The notes under the pieces were generated by a model that saw only the letters and a list, made by a program, of their open reading frames with translations, had not been told where the DNA came from and did not search any database. The position numbers and the translations under genes were made by a program. From the NCBI GenBank assembly GCA_036873135.1, contig JAPTYO010000009.1, positions 21,225,756-21,289,755 of the forward strand: DNA of 64,000 nt, given 5' to 3'. Shown in pieces: positions 11,288 to 24,643 of the stretch (the stretch's first letter is position 1; each line of letters opens with the position of its first letter). The DNA comes from Clarkia xantiana subsp. parviflora (lineage: Eukaryota; Streptophyta; Magnoliopsida; Myrtales; Onagraceae).

Positions 11288-12733
11288 CTAGGTGGCTTAC
11301 CCACGCGTTGCGCGGATAATACGTAAATTTTATTTTTATACTGATAATTAATTCAATTGGTATTTGCTAATTGAAATAATTTATTCAATGCAAATGAATC
11401 ACTACTACATATTTAAGGTATATCTATAAATAAGCTTATATAGTTATATCTTAAGGTGCTTGAACAAAAAATCTATTTGTTAGTTAATAATATGTTTATG
11501 CATAAGATAATACAGTTTTTTTTGTATACTCATTACAAACCATATATCGTACACATTTTTATATTATTTACACATTTAATTAATAAATAATTAAAACTTT
11601 AATTAATATTTTAGATAATAATGTTAAATATAATTATTATTTTTTCGGTTGAAATATAATTGTTTATTCATGTGAAAATATATGATGATGGAATATACTT
11701 ATGTTGGTTAAAAAAAACGTGTGGAAAAAAGTTCAGTGAGAACTAAGAACAAACCAATGTGCAGTTTTAGGATTCAGATCACCAGCTGCCCCACTCTTCA
11801 TGCCCCAGATCGTGCCTCACTGTTAAGATCTTGACACATGTCTTTAGATTTAATATTTTCTTTCTAGGGTCACCAATCTCAATAGTTTTTTAGAAAAAAA
11901 CTACAAAATTAATTACACTCCAGACACGTGTCAAGATCTTAACGGTGAGGCACGATCTGAGGCATGAAGAGTAGGGCATGAGATATGGATCCCAATTTTA
12001 TACCTTTTTTTTTTATTATTAATAACTACTTGGATATGTATGTTATTTGTAACTTAAAAAGCTGACGAACCAATAAAATAATTTGTATTGACAAATAAGT
12101 CATACAAAAGATTTTGTGTCAACCATACATTAATCATGTCGAAATTATATTATATTATGTTATATAAAAAAAAATAAATATGTAGATAGTATTTTATTAA
12201 AACGATTTTGTTTTTTAATTTGTTTTAAACACTTGTGTTCACTTTTCTTATTCTCCTCATAGTTTTTATTTTACAAATTTTATAAATTAATGAAACTAAA
12301 TACAGTTCTATAATAATTATATTCACTAAAAGATATATCAACTATGTTTTAGTTTTATTTTTTTACAATTCATTTATGTATAATTTAAATGGTATTTCAT
12401 ACGAATTGTTAATATATGTATATATTCATATTAATTTTAACATATTTTATTATGTATTTACTTTATTTATGTTTGGCTGATATTATAGTGCAATTTTGTT
12501 TTATATTCATTATATATTATTGATCTAAATTCAAATATTATTTTAATATAAGATATTAGTAAAAATGAAGCAAAATGAAATTTCATTTTAGGAGTTTAGG
12601 AAGAATTTTAGCATGTCACGTAAGTAAATGTAAGTTTGTAACTGATGATTTATGTTGATTATATTTGTTTAATTTTTTTAAATTTATTTACTTGTTATTA
12701 TGAAGGGTAATCGGATTGCATTATATATATAGA
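11288..12733 (-). mobile_element. Non-autonomous Helitron, 1.4 kb, minus orientation
   Basis: On the minus strand the right end starts TCTATATATATAATGC after an A. The left end finishes ...AAGCCACCTAG before a T, with a CGCGCAACGCG hairpin just inside. These are the TC...CTAG ends and A|T target expected of Helitrons. There is no coding capacity. The 3' end is convincing. The 5' end is less certain because another TC-AT-rich start is possible near 13259. Confidence 0.65.
11766..11993. mobile_element. Foldback MITE inside the minus-strand Helitron
   Basis: About 70 bp at 11770-11845 recurs inverted at 11922-11992, with only a short spacer. Examples are CACTCTTCATGCC against GGCATGAAGAG and TTAAGATCTTGACAC against GTGTCAAGATCTTAA. 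The transcript would form a long hairpin. The target duplication was not resolved. Confidence 0.7.
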
Positions 12734-14946
12734 TAATATATGAAAAAAAAAAAGTTTCAATGCAATTATGTCACTCTATCTTTAAATTTTATTAAAATAA
12801 AACACAATATGATAATATACAAATAAAATTATTGTATGTAAAATAATATAAAAAAATTATTTTTAAATATTATATATATCACATACGACATATATATATT
12901 GCTTAAAATATATGCGATATACATGGCAAATTAATAAAATTATATATGACAATAACATAGAGGGAATATCTTCCTTAAAATTTAATGCTTTATGTAATAT
13001 GAGAGACATAGAGGGAGAGAAGACATATATGATAATTTGTAACGGGTTAGTAAAAATAACCGTTGTTGTAGTGCAATAGGAGAGCTTCAAGCTCATCTAA
13101 GTATGTAGAGATGCTTATGTGGAGAATGCCACATAAGCTAAGAGAGATAATACATGAGATGGACCTATTAGATTAGTTTATTTGTACATATCATTACTCT
13201 ATTTTAGTACTTGTCAATCATACATGAAACCCATCTAAATTATATTATATATATATAGTTAGATAACACTGAAAACATATATAGAAATAATATTACCCTT
13301 TTGGTAGGCAATTCAGTTTGAGGATTTACGCTGCATCATAATTAAAGGATTGCGAGCAAAATTTGTGGATTTTGACAACACGACTACGACTTCTAAAGGC
13401 TTGTGCACCTACAAATTATTAAGGATACAAACTTTCGATGTTACCGTAATGAAATAAATCAGAGCAAACCATAACAATTTGATTATCACTTGTCAAATAA
13501 GGTAGTGATACTTTCAAACACATCGTATTTCAATGAGATCTTATTATGAAGTAAAATAATGGTGTGCAAATTGCAGCTTGGATACCTACTAATACCCAGA
13601 TCATATGAGGCTTCTAACAGTACAAACACCAGAATTCACGCATCATTCATTAAATTGACTTCATCATACTTCTAATTGCCATCTTGGCTGGTGTTAGAGA
13701 CAACAACAATCACTTGCTATCGAATCCTTGATGGAGGAAGAGACCAGAAAACACAAAGCGTTTAAGAAAGATAATTTCTTACAGTTAAGATAAGCGGGGT
13801 GACATTGTTGGTGATGAGCTGAACTAAATGACAGCTACTGCAACCCCTTCTTCCTCAGGCTGAATTCTGGGTTGAGGGAGACGCATCAAGAGGAATTAAT
13901 TGTCCTACAAAACACGAAATTATGATTCTAACATGCCTCAGGAGCAAAAGAAGATCAAATTTAGTTGTCAATAACTTATTAGCATTAGTCATCATAATTG
14001 CAATAAATAGTTGTTTCAGAAAACGAAAATATGCAATTTGATTGAATGTAAACACAATAGTTTCATCTTCTATTTACAATCACACAAAACGAAAGATTGC
14101 CGCTTTGAGGTGAAAACCACCGAATTAGAAGTGACGCATATATAGACTAAGTAGAGACTCATGTCGGAGCAGGCCTCACATCCAACCACTGCCTCTCCTT
14201 TGTGCCCTTTCATCTTCAACTGAAACATCCAAATGTTACCACTTTTCTCTTTCTTCTATCATGTGTTTTCATTTCTGGATTTTTTTTGAGAGCTAATTGG
14301 ACACTCAAATGAGACTGTGTTTCTGACTGTTTTATTTACTAAACATTGTTTCTGAATTCATGGGGTCATTTCTACTGGGTCAACGTATCTGCATTTTTTT
14401 TATGATGAAGAGACTGAATTTCTATCGTTTTTTCTTCAACGTTGTTCAGCACCATCAGACAGTGTTGTTATAAAATACTTAAATTTAGACAATAAAAGAC
14501 AGTGAATGCTACTATATGTACGTCTATGTGAAACAAATTTGAGAACTTGAAAATGAAAGTAAAGATGTTGAATAATTACTTTTTTTTGTTCTTGCTAGAG
14601 ATGTTGAATAATTACATAATTAGACATTTATTTGATACTTTTGAGAAAATAGTATAAGGACGAAATTGGTACTAAAAATAAAATGCCTTGAGGTAAATCA
14701 ATTAAATGTATTTATTTTGTAATTTGTACCGCTCAAAATATGAAAAATTAGACCTTATTTAAACTAACAAACTTAATTTCTGAGTATAACATTTTTATTT
14801 TGCTGGAAAAATGATGTTTTCATAAGGCATCTTATTAGAAATATGGATAAATATACCACTGGAAAGAAAAAGAAAAAAAAAAACTTGAACATCCAATTAC
14901 ACTGAAATTGGAGGTTTGAACCTTTTTGTTAAATCTATCTAGTCTA
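12734..14946. other. AT-rich intergenic sequence, no gene
   Basis: No open frame with recognisable content. A small perfect hairpin (GCTTATGTGG/CCACATAAGC, 13109-13135) is present. The block near 14150-14200 (GGCCTCACATCCAACCACTGC) resembles the start of the Helitron at 14947 and may be a truncated relative. Confidence 0.4.
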
Positions 14947-16350
14947 TCTATCTAGTATTATAAAAGTTGGAGTGGTCCTCACACCCAACCATCACCATCT
15001 TCCATGAAAAGACACAAACACACTAGCGTCTGCACCAACTGCCAACATATTTACTTTTGGCCCTTTCATTATCTAAGGCACACTCCCAACGCTTCACCAA
15101 CACATATCCGTATGTTAATTTTATGCCAAAGAGACATGGTCAGAGCTACGAACGAAGAGTCCGAGAAAGAGAGCCATCGGATTGACAATCTCCTTTTTTC
15201 CTCCGGCTGTCCACTCCCTCACCTACAATCTACCGCCTCCTCACCCAGGTAACACAATCTGCCGCAGTCGAAAACACCTAGAGAGAGAAAGTCACCGCAA
15301 AGTCTGTCAGGCCCGTTCCACCTCCTTCCGCTGGCCGGCCGCTCCGCCTCCGCAGTCTTCAACCACAACAACACCACCTTCGCCTGTCCTCCACGGTCGT
15401 CAGCCACAACCATACCACCTTCTTCCATTGATATTCAAGGTTAGTTATTAATTCATTTCTTAAATTAGGGTTCATGCTTCTCTCTCAACCGTATTATTTG
15501 GGCTTGCGATAATCAGCCCAACCTATGCATTACCTATCCTCACCCCGAACCGCAAAGATTCTTCAGTTTTTATTTTTTTTTTTTTTTTCCCGGGCGTGAG
15601 TTCAGCCCGCAGCCTCAAACTCCACCGTGACTCATACATCTCATATCAACAACCGTGGTAACAGTGGGCGTTTTGCGTCACCTGCGTTGGCTCTGCGATA
15701 GCCAGTGGACGTGGTGGTGAATCCTGCGCCTCCGGCGAACGATCGTGATGGTCCTGGTCACTTCACTTCCACCACTTCGATGGATTTGTGTACAACGACT
15801 CCTGTTTCGACATGTATCTGTTCAACCGACACAAACCAGCATCTGTAACAGCGGCTTCAGGTTTCGGAATGGTGGCGACAGCTGGTGTGCCAACTCGACC
15901 CTCTCTGACCCAAATTCATTATCTTGCTATCTATCTCTCTTCTATCCGTCTACTTCTTTTTCCTCTGCAACCAATTTTTTACTTTTTGCAGATTAGAGAA
16001 AAGAACTTAATCTGAAACAGAGAAGCATTGACGTAAAGTCCAACACTGTTATTTGCGTCGGTTGGTATTTGAAGCTGACAACAAAATGTCGACGTAATCA
16101 GACACCTGGTCTATTGTCGACGCCTTATTTGAGAGTTTATGCAACATGTTTGTGATAATGCCTGTGAGAAAATGTCTTCTGTTTAGATTTGTGACCTTAT
16201 CCGCTGAAGAAAACTGTAATGGGCATTTTGTTATTACTTCAGTGTGTTACATCTAAATAGATAAGCATATGATAATAAAATTTTGGAGAACCAAGCTAAT
16301 CATCCACTTTTTTGTGTCATACATAGCGTGTTTTGGTTATTAATATTTAC

Positions 16351-17912
16351 TGTCAGACCTAAAATCTGACCTAAGGCGAATTACGTTTTTGAAAACGTGC
16401 AATTTTGAAAGAGTCGCCACTAGTTAATTAAGGCTAACTAGAATCCTAAATTGCCTAAGCGAATAACGAATTAAACACCTAGGTATTGAATCGGTCTACG
16501 ATCAGAAATACGAGTTCGGGGATTCTATTACGAATTTAAAAAAAAACATTTTTAATTACGCCCTTTCGGTACTCAATTCACTTAATGGCAATTTGCCATT
16601 TCTAGTAAACCTATTCATTTTTTATATAACATATCAGGTTTAACAACGTAATAAGTAACATGGTCGCTTATCTATAATCGGAACATATTAAATGTTCAGC
16701 TATTGCTACAACCTATGGTACATACACGCACCAAAACACTATTTCATCAACCATTAATCTTAAGTTGCAATTCATCACCATGAATAAATACATGCTAAAC
16801 ATATATACATGCTTTATAATAGAATTTTACAATTTTATAATAAAGTACAAAGCATAACATCCATGATTAGATTCTAGATCCACATACTCACGCACGCATC
16901 ATCAATTACCCACCAGCTCTCATAACTAATTATAATACATCTTACTATAATACAAGAAATTTTAAAATACCTGCCACGAAACAGAGCGGGGTGGACGGGA
17001 TGACAGTGGCTGGGTGAAGATCAATCGGTCATCGGAGCTGATGGTTATGGTCTTGTCGGAGTCGGACCGAATAGATGACCGGATATGGCAGCAGCAAGCG
17101 GAGCTGGAATCTTCGTGGTAGGGATGGCCAATACCAGGCGAATCGGTGGCGGACGACTGGTCAGTTGTCCAAATCGGAATTGGGAGCAACTTCCGGTTCC
17201 GGTGAGGACAAGGAGCGTGGTGGTCACAATCAGAGCGTCCGGAGTTGGGATGGCCGGAGTCGGGAGTGCTACGTGATGCCATAGTTGCCGGAGTTGTCCG
17301 TGTAATGTCGGAATCGGAAGAGTGGCTAGAGGACCGAGGTCGGCTGGATGGACAAAATCTAGGGTGATAGCTGGGCGGCTCAGATCGGGCACGGCGGACC
17401 AGCGTACAGTGAATGGATCGATGTTGTCTTCAAGCTGTTGAGGATAATAAGAATAACAATCGATAACAATAATCAATAAAATAATATAATAGAAGAAAAA
17501 CTAATATAAATTAATAAAGCATGGATTGATTTGGTAGTATCGATGATGATGAGTGATGTCTCAAAGCTTCAAGAAAATTCATATGGTCTTTTTTCTCATT
17601 CAATAATCACTGTGATGTTTTTCTCCCCCCTTTTACATCCGAGACCAACCCATATATATAGCCATAATAGTTCTAGGGTTTAGTCTAATTTGAGCAACAT
17701 ATATTGCTGATTTATTTTGCTAATAAATGCTAAATATTCTGAACATTAAATACAAATATTCAGAAAATATACACTGTAATAAATATATAAACTATCCTAA
17801 TTTTGTAGGAGCCATTCTTGGAAGCTTCTCGACTTGCCAAATTTAAACACTTCCCAATTTAGCACGCCACATGTCATGCGTGTCGCGCATGGTCCAAAAT
17901 TAGGTGTTTACA
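16351..17912 (-). mobile_element. Solo LTR, 1562 bp, minus orientation
   Basis: On the plus strand it begins TGTCAGACC and ends GTGTTTACA, flanked by a perfect 5-bp duplication TTTAC (16346-16350 and 17913-17917). Homologous sequence at 39156-58389 has a primer-binding site next to its TCAGACC end. The LTR therefore reads on the minus strand, starting TGTAAACACC, with a TATA-like GGCTATATATATGGG (about 17650-17665). A GC-rich island (16980-17440) gives long open frames on both strands, not supported as genes. Confidence 0.88.
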
Positions 17913-18587
17913 TTTACTGCACTTAAAAAAGTGTCACAAAAAAATTGATGCTGCTGATTTAATAATGCTGCTTCATTTCGCACTGTTTTTGTTCGGGTAT
18001 AGTTCTCTGTTGATTTTCTGCTACTACCGAGTGGGATTTCTACTGCTGCTTTAATTCTGATTTTCTACTCAGCTGCGTCTCTCTTCTCCCTTGCTGTAGA
18101 GATTATTGGACCTATTGCATCAACTGTTCTAGATGTAATGTTGGTGTGAGTAGTAATTACCGTTGATTCTTGTTGCTTCATTTTATTGAGTAGTGACTTT
18201 GTTTTTATGTTTTAATGAAGAATATCTCACTAATGTTAGTTCGAATTTCTATCATATGCTAGGTATGCGACCATACTTGGTTCCTCTCCTTTTGGTAAAA
18301 TCAGTGTGAGACCGGTAACTTTTTTGTTCTGTTAGAAAAAAAAAAATGAAATATACATGTTGTTTGCACTTTGCAATCACAACCAAGTTTACCGAATTTT
18401 TCCATCATATAAAAGCATAATTTCCATGAAAATTGGAAAATATACAAAGGTAGGTATATACGTACTCCATCCCTGGAAATAGTAGCAGCTAATAAGAAAT
18501 TTGGTGCAGTGGTTTAATGATGTTCGTGTATTCAACAGATATCTCTAATAAGAGGCCCATGGTTGTGAAGTGAATGTGTCTTCTTAT

Positions 18588-19016
18588 TGTAAGAATATAT
18601 ATTTAATGTTACAATATATATTCTAATTATGTGGCCAGATAATATTAATGAGTATAGATATATTGAATAATGTATTATATTATATTATATCAATATATAT
18701 CTTTATGGTATGATTTAATCTAGACCGTTCAATTGGTTACTTGATGGACGTACCAGATTAAAGGGTATAATATTATAAACGGTCCTCTCTCCCTGCCAGT
18801 TATTGACGCAGAGATTAAGAGCAGTTCTCCATCAACTGGTCTCTGACAGAAGGATGGACAAGGGAGAGAAGTAGAACCGTTCTTCCGAGAAGCACATCGA
18901 CAGTCTAAGAAAATCAGAGAATCGAAATCGATTACCGGGTAAGTCATTCATCTCTATATATTTTTCCTCATAAAGCATGATCAAGATCCTGGCAATTAGG
19001 GTTTGTAAAACTAACA
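18588..19016 (+). repeat. 5' LTR of the young LTR element
   Basis: 429 bp. It differs from the 3' copy only in TAAGAAAATCAG (about 18907) against TAAGAAGATCAG. Confidence 0.95.
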
Positions 19017-19018
19017 TG

Positions 19019-19030
19019 TGGTATCAGAGC
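19019..19030 (+). other. Primer-binding site (initiator Met tRNA type)
   Basis: TGGTATCAGAGC lies three bases after the LTR end, the classic plant primer site complementary to the 3' end of initiator methionine tRNA. Confidence 0.93.
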
Positions 19031-22000
19031 CTGAGTTGTTGATCATGCTTTGTGATGTGATTATTGATAATCACGGTTAAGGTTTGATTCGTAAATTGAA
19101 TTGCCTTCGGTAATCGATTTATAGAAGAGCCGTGCGAATTGGGAAACGGTTAATGAAATTGATTTCAATAATTGGCTTCGTGGACTCGCTTAATCTTATG
19201 GCTTTTGAATTTGTTTAAACAAGTTACTCATGATTATTGTCTCCCTCTGTTACGGATCCATCTTCTTTATGACGGCGGAATTGTTTAATGAATTAGAATT
19301 CTGTTTGGAGTTGGACAATTCAAATTGTTTGATTCATCTGTTTAAGGAATCGCTTATAGCTTACTTCCAAGGATCTAACCAATTAACTTGGTGCCATCGT
19401 GATTGGTTTTTCCAATGATTGAGTGGATTTAATCCAATCAAAAATCAGTTATTATACCTCTATATGTAATCTGTTCTCGGTGAAATGTGGTTTTGATTAT
19501 GGAATTGTTAACTTAGGGTTTCGTAATCAAATTGTTGATGATGGTTCAATTCGAATTTGTTTAATCATTTGGTCGGTTTTGCCATGGAATTGTGATTTTG
19601 ATAACTGGATTGACCATCTCCATATAATGACCCTTTCTTCTTCATGATCTGTGTCGATGCACAAATTATTCTCTACGTAATCGGTGGAGCGAGGCGTTGC
19701 ATTCCAATTTATCGTCGGAGTGGTCTGATCCTGGAGTGGAACGGCTACGTGCTAGTTCGAAGTGAAGCTGATTTTCTTCATTGTCCACGAACTGCACATG
19801 GATGAATATGATCACGTACGTATGTGCGAATTTACTGATTGGAGCGCTTTCGAAATTTTACGTATGTATGCTCTCCATCTTTTATATAATTGATGATGAT
19901 AACATGCTAGATTAGTTTAATTATGTTGTTTAAGTCTGCAATTACGTTGTTTGCAAATCTTAAGAACAACACATACTAGCATGTATAGTATTTTGATAGT
20001 GGTTCCTAAAGTGATGAAATTAGAGTTTACCTATTGTGTTCATCACGTGCTTTAAGGGGATTAGAATTGCATGTTTGTAATAGTATGGATATACTCATAA
20101 ATTATGAATTAGGAGTGTGATAATTGTAGTCAACTGAAACGCCTATGCATGTGTGCATGAATTCTAAAGCATGATGATGTTGATCTATGCATGAGTGTAA
20201 AGCATAATGAAGGATAAGCTATTAACTTAGCTTAGAATCTGAATTAAGTTTTAGTCATCGATTGAAATTAGTGTTTCTTTTTTATGAATATAAAGTTTTA
20301 AATGGATTATCAATCATGATGGAGGATATAAGTTTTCCTTGATAATTGCTTCCGCTAATCAATAATAAAAATTATAGTTTTTATGGTGTAAAACCATAAA
20401 CTTTATGGGTTAAAATATTTTATTTTAGCCAAACCTAATGTTTTCTAGTAATGTTTCAATAATGTCATGATAACCATTATGAGATCGGGTTATATTTAGT
20501 TATTGAAATATTACTTTAAAGCCTATATGCATGACTTTATGGTTAGTTTCAAATCACCAAAGTGATTGAACTAGAATGATAATGTCATGCATGAATGAGG
20601 CATTTACGATCATCATGACTTTATAGTTAGTTTCTATTCACCAAAGTGATTGAATTAGAATGATAAGGTTATGGTTTAATGGGACATTACTATCAACATG
20701 ACTTTATGGTTAGTTTCTAGTCACCAAAGTGACAGAACTAGAATGTGTTGTCATGCCTAAAGAAAATCAATTATTATATGCATGAACATATATTTTAAGT
20801 AGACTATTGTCACCAAAGTGGCTAATCTAGAATGTATATTTGCTTCATGCGTATAATACAATAGTAATGTCTAAAGAAAGATCAATAACTATATGCATGA
20901 ATGTATATTTTAATCTAGAATGTTTATTTGTTTCATGCATATAATACAATTGTCATTTATCCATGATAATAATGAAATGCCTATTACTGTATACATGATT
21001 GGATAAATTGACGTTTGCTTGTTATTAGAATTTTAGGATTTACCCAAAGGTGAATCGCTTTCTATAACTTGTAAACATGATGGGATAATTAAGATCTTTT
21101 GGTTCTATATATTTGTATATCCAAAGATAACTTGTATATTTAACCGAAGATTTTCTTTAATTGTCCAATAATGCTATGGAATTTAATTAAGATTTGTGTG
21201 CTATAGTCGTTGCCCAAAGGTCGGTTATAGTATACTTTGATGATTTCCAAATAATGTTATGGCATTTAATTAAGATTAGTGTATTGTAGTCGTTGCCCAA
21301 AGGTCGACTATGATATACTCTTATTGATTATCTGAATCTATAATAGTTCATTTACTAATTGGCATTTACTTAATGATAGTATATTATAGTTGTTGCCCAA
21401 GGTCGATTATGATATACTCTGAATGATTAGTTGATTCTATATTAGTTTATTTTATAGATTGACAAGTATGTAATTTGCAGCTATTATAGTTAATTCGCAT
21501 GTATGTTCTGTTATTGTGTTTAATAGGTTTGACTTTCTAAACCGTGTAAGTTAGGTTCCACTAAAGTTACTAGGTCCTGACTTAACTCAATTAAACAGTA
21601 TCCTTACGGGTACACAACTTAAGTAGAAAGTCAAATCATAAAGTATAAACACGATACAACATAGTAAATATTAAGTTCATGCGAATAATATTGTCTTATT
21701 CCACAAACAGTAAAGAAAGAAAATTATGAAGTTTTGTGGATGAAAGTACAAGTTATGTAATAAGTCACTCGTATGTACAAACCTACAATCATTAAGATTT
21801 GAGTTGTAGAGTTTGTAGAAGTTTGAGTTGGCTAACTTATGGAGCAAGATTAAAGACCTTAAGGATGACTAGAGACAACTCAATATTTATGAGAGCACTA
21901 TAGAGTGTTCATTATGGGATATTGAGTTAGCTCGTATGTTTATGAAGAATAAGGAAGTCACATGTCAACCATGCATAAAGGAGTGCTGCTAAAAGGTTAG

Positions 22001-24199
22001 TGCAATTGTTTTCATACATGAATAAAATGTAATATTTCGCATATTTCGCATATCTCGCTTATTGCATGATTATTTATACGGAAAATTAATAAGTGTCAAG
22101 AATAGGGGGATAATTTGTATATCTTCTTGAACTTATGAATTTATGTTTATTTTCCGTATTATGTTTTAATGAAGTTAATCACGTTTATCAATGTTATGAC
22201 TATATCTATTTGCTTAAGAAATTAGATAGAAACGTGAAAACTCATAATGTTTAATATGTGTGGTGACTTTTATGAGAAATGTATAGAAGTATGATATGAC
22301 TTTTAGTTCATTTATAAGCCTTCTTAAGAGAACATGTCATACATTTATGAAAATAGTATTGTGGGAAAATATATTCGGACTTTGAAAGTTACAGTTAAGA
22401 GTTAGACAAGTAAATCTTCTTTACCCAGTAAAGGCACATTGAGTTGTGGATCAATGAGTTAAGAATGCAACTGAGATCCCATAAAGGAAATTCCAACTTC
22501 TTAATGATTTGTGAGTTGGAAGGGAGTTTGGTTAAGACACATGTATGTTTGAGGTTGTCTACCAAAAGTAAATGTTTATGATCCACATGAAAGAATGGAT
22601 TCTTGAATGAAATGTTTACTTTAGAGTAACATTAAAAGATCCAAAGGGTATAAAGACTTACTTTCTTAACTGAAGTCCAAAAATTATAGAAACCAATTAT
22701 GTTAATATTAAGAATGATGAAATTAGTGGGAGTGTCTGAATAATAAGATGTGGATATTATGGTAAATGATAGACATTGTCTATCTGTATGAATACATTAT
22801 TCACATGGATTAGAATATAGTTCCATCAGTTGAATGAAAATTTCAACATAAGGGATAATGTTTGAAAGACATGATACTCCATGAAGAAAGAATAATACAA
22901 TCATCTGATAAAGTTAAACCATTTAGAATGACATTACAAAAACTTGTTATTTTGGAAGTTGGTTTACTTGTAAGACTTAGATGGTAGTAAATATTTTTCG
23001 GTTTCATTCTCACAATATATTATGAAGTTTATATTTCTCAATTAATGAATTGTCATTTTAGAAATCAATTTATAGGATAAAATAAATATTTCCCACGAAT
23101 GGTTTAGTAAGTTACTTTACAGTCGTATGAACCGTAAGATTAGTGGGAGTAAGTAGATATTTTACCTGTATAATTGATTATTTCTTGCTCACATTTAAAT
23201 GATTGTGTATTATGATTTTCTCTGAAGTTAAGATGAAAGTTAATGTGAGAGACAATTTATGTGACAAAGACTAAATTAAAATTTTAATCTAGTCACAGTT
23301 ACGGTTGGATTGTCTCAGAAAGCTCACATTGAAATGATCTTAAAGAGAGAGTATAATTCGCAAATGCTGCAAATAAAGTCCTAATGCACCTACAAGAACA
23401 TGTGAATGCATTTATGTTCGTGTAGATTCAGATTTAAGGGATATCGTGACAATTGAAAGTCCACTTTCAATTATTTGTTCCTTTTATGTGTTGGATCAAT
23501 ATTATAGAAAAGTGGTAATTATATGTCGTTATCAATAATGTAAAGTAAGGTTTTAGCATGTTTTATCATGCATTAAGGACTGTGGGACTTATTTCAGGGC
23601 TTGAGGTTGTCGACACCGTTACCAAGTCGCTGGAAAATTTATCGTAATAACGCCACAGTTATTTCTTCGTCAAAACGACAAACATTAAAAGGTGCAAACT
23701 TATGGAATGAAAGTTTATTGTCGTTAAGAAGAAAGTTCAGAAACAAGAGTGTCTGTCAGTATAATGGCCAAGCTGACAATGATGTATTTAAATGAATGTT
23801 TACAACTAATGACATTAAATAAGCATGCAAATAATGAGTCTTAGTTGTAAAGCTGATGAGGATGATGTTTGACACTCTGAGCTCAATGATATGTTTCTGA
23901 CTCCAATGTTTTCCTGTTAATTATGATTGTGTACACATAAAGTTTATGATAACGGGAAAACCTTATGCAAAGCCTTACTCGGACCCTAATGTGTTTATAT
24001 ATATTACTTACAGGCTTATGTTTGATAAGATGTAACTGTCGTGGTATATGGAAGGGAGTATGCTGCTTAAATAAGTGTATGACCGCCATAACCCGCATTT
24101 ACAGATTATTGAATGTAAGTGATTATGATGAACGGGAAGATTAGATTTTACGCGCGCCTTATGTTATTCCATAAAGATGTAAGACTTATGTGATTATCT
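19031..24199 (+). repeat. Non-coding interior of the young LTR element, with internal repeats
   Basis: Between about 20525 and 20850 the phrase CATGACTTTATGGTTAGTTTC...TCACCAAAGTGA...GAACTAGAATG recurs three to four times. Between about 21200 and 21420 the phrase TAGTCGTTGCCCAAAGGTCG...ATGATATACT recurs three times. No Gag or Pol motif is recognisable in any frame. Confidence 0.8.
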
Positions 24200-24202
24200 G
24201 GC

Positions 24203-24214
24203 CAAGTGGGAGAA
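24203..24214 (+). other. Polypurine tract of the young LTR element
   Basis: CAAGTGGGAGAA directly precedes the 3' LTR, as expected for plus-strand priming. Confidence 0.85.
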
Positions 24215-24643
24215 TGTAAGAATATATATTTAATGTTACAATATATATTCTAATTATGTGGCCAGATAATATTAATGAGTATAGATATATTGAATAATGT
24301 ATTATATTATATTATATCAATATATATCTTTATGGTATGATTTAATCTAGACCGTTCAATTGGTTACTTGATGGACGTACCAGATTAAAGGGTATAATAT
24401 TATAAACGGTCCTCTCTCCCTGCCAGTTATTGACGCAGAGATTAAGAGCAGTTCTCCATCAACTGGTCTCTGACAGAAGGATGGACAAGGGAGAGAAGTA
24501 GAACCGTTCTTCCGAGAAGCACATCGACAGTCTAAGAAGATCAGAGAATCGAAATCGATTACCGGGTAAGTCATTCATCTCTATATATTTTTCCTCATAA
24601 AGCATGATCAAGATCCTGGCAATTAGGGTTTGTAAAACTAACA
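24215..24643 (+). repeat. 3' LTR of the young LTR element
   Basis: 429 bp, ending AAACTAACA before the target duplication CTTAT. Confidence 0.95.

Larger units (their letters stand above)
18588..24643 (+). mobile_element. Young, complete LTR retrotransposon without coding capacity
   Basis: Two 429-bp LTRs (18588-19016 and 24215-24643) start TGTAAGAATA and end AAACTAACA. A perfect 5-bp target duplication CTTAT lies at 18583-18587 and 24644-24648. A tRNA-iMet-type primer site sits three bases after the left LTR and a purine tract precedes the right one. The 5.2-kb interior has no open frame above about 75 codons. By eye the LTRs differ at a single base, so this non-coding element transposed recently using proteins supplied elsewhere. 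It is nested inside the Helitron 14947-25491. Confidence 0.95.

Noticed and set aside
12734..13259. Alternative 5' end for the minus-strand Helitron near 13259
   Set aside because: The sequence TCTAACTATATATATATA (minus) is also possible, but the start at 12733 gives a simpler TC-A/T-rich end. Without another copy the choice cannot be proved, so confidence was lowered.
16962..17476. Minus- and plus-strand open frames of 63-143 codons in the solo LTR
   Set aside because: They lie in a GC-rich island within an LTR bounded by a 5-bp duplication. The corresponding part of the other LTR copy (39730-40500) has different open frames, so coding is not conserved.
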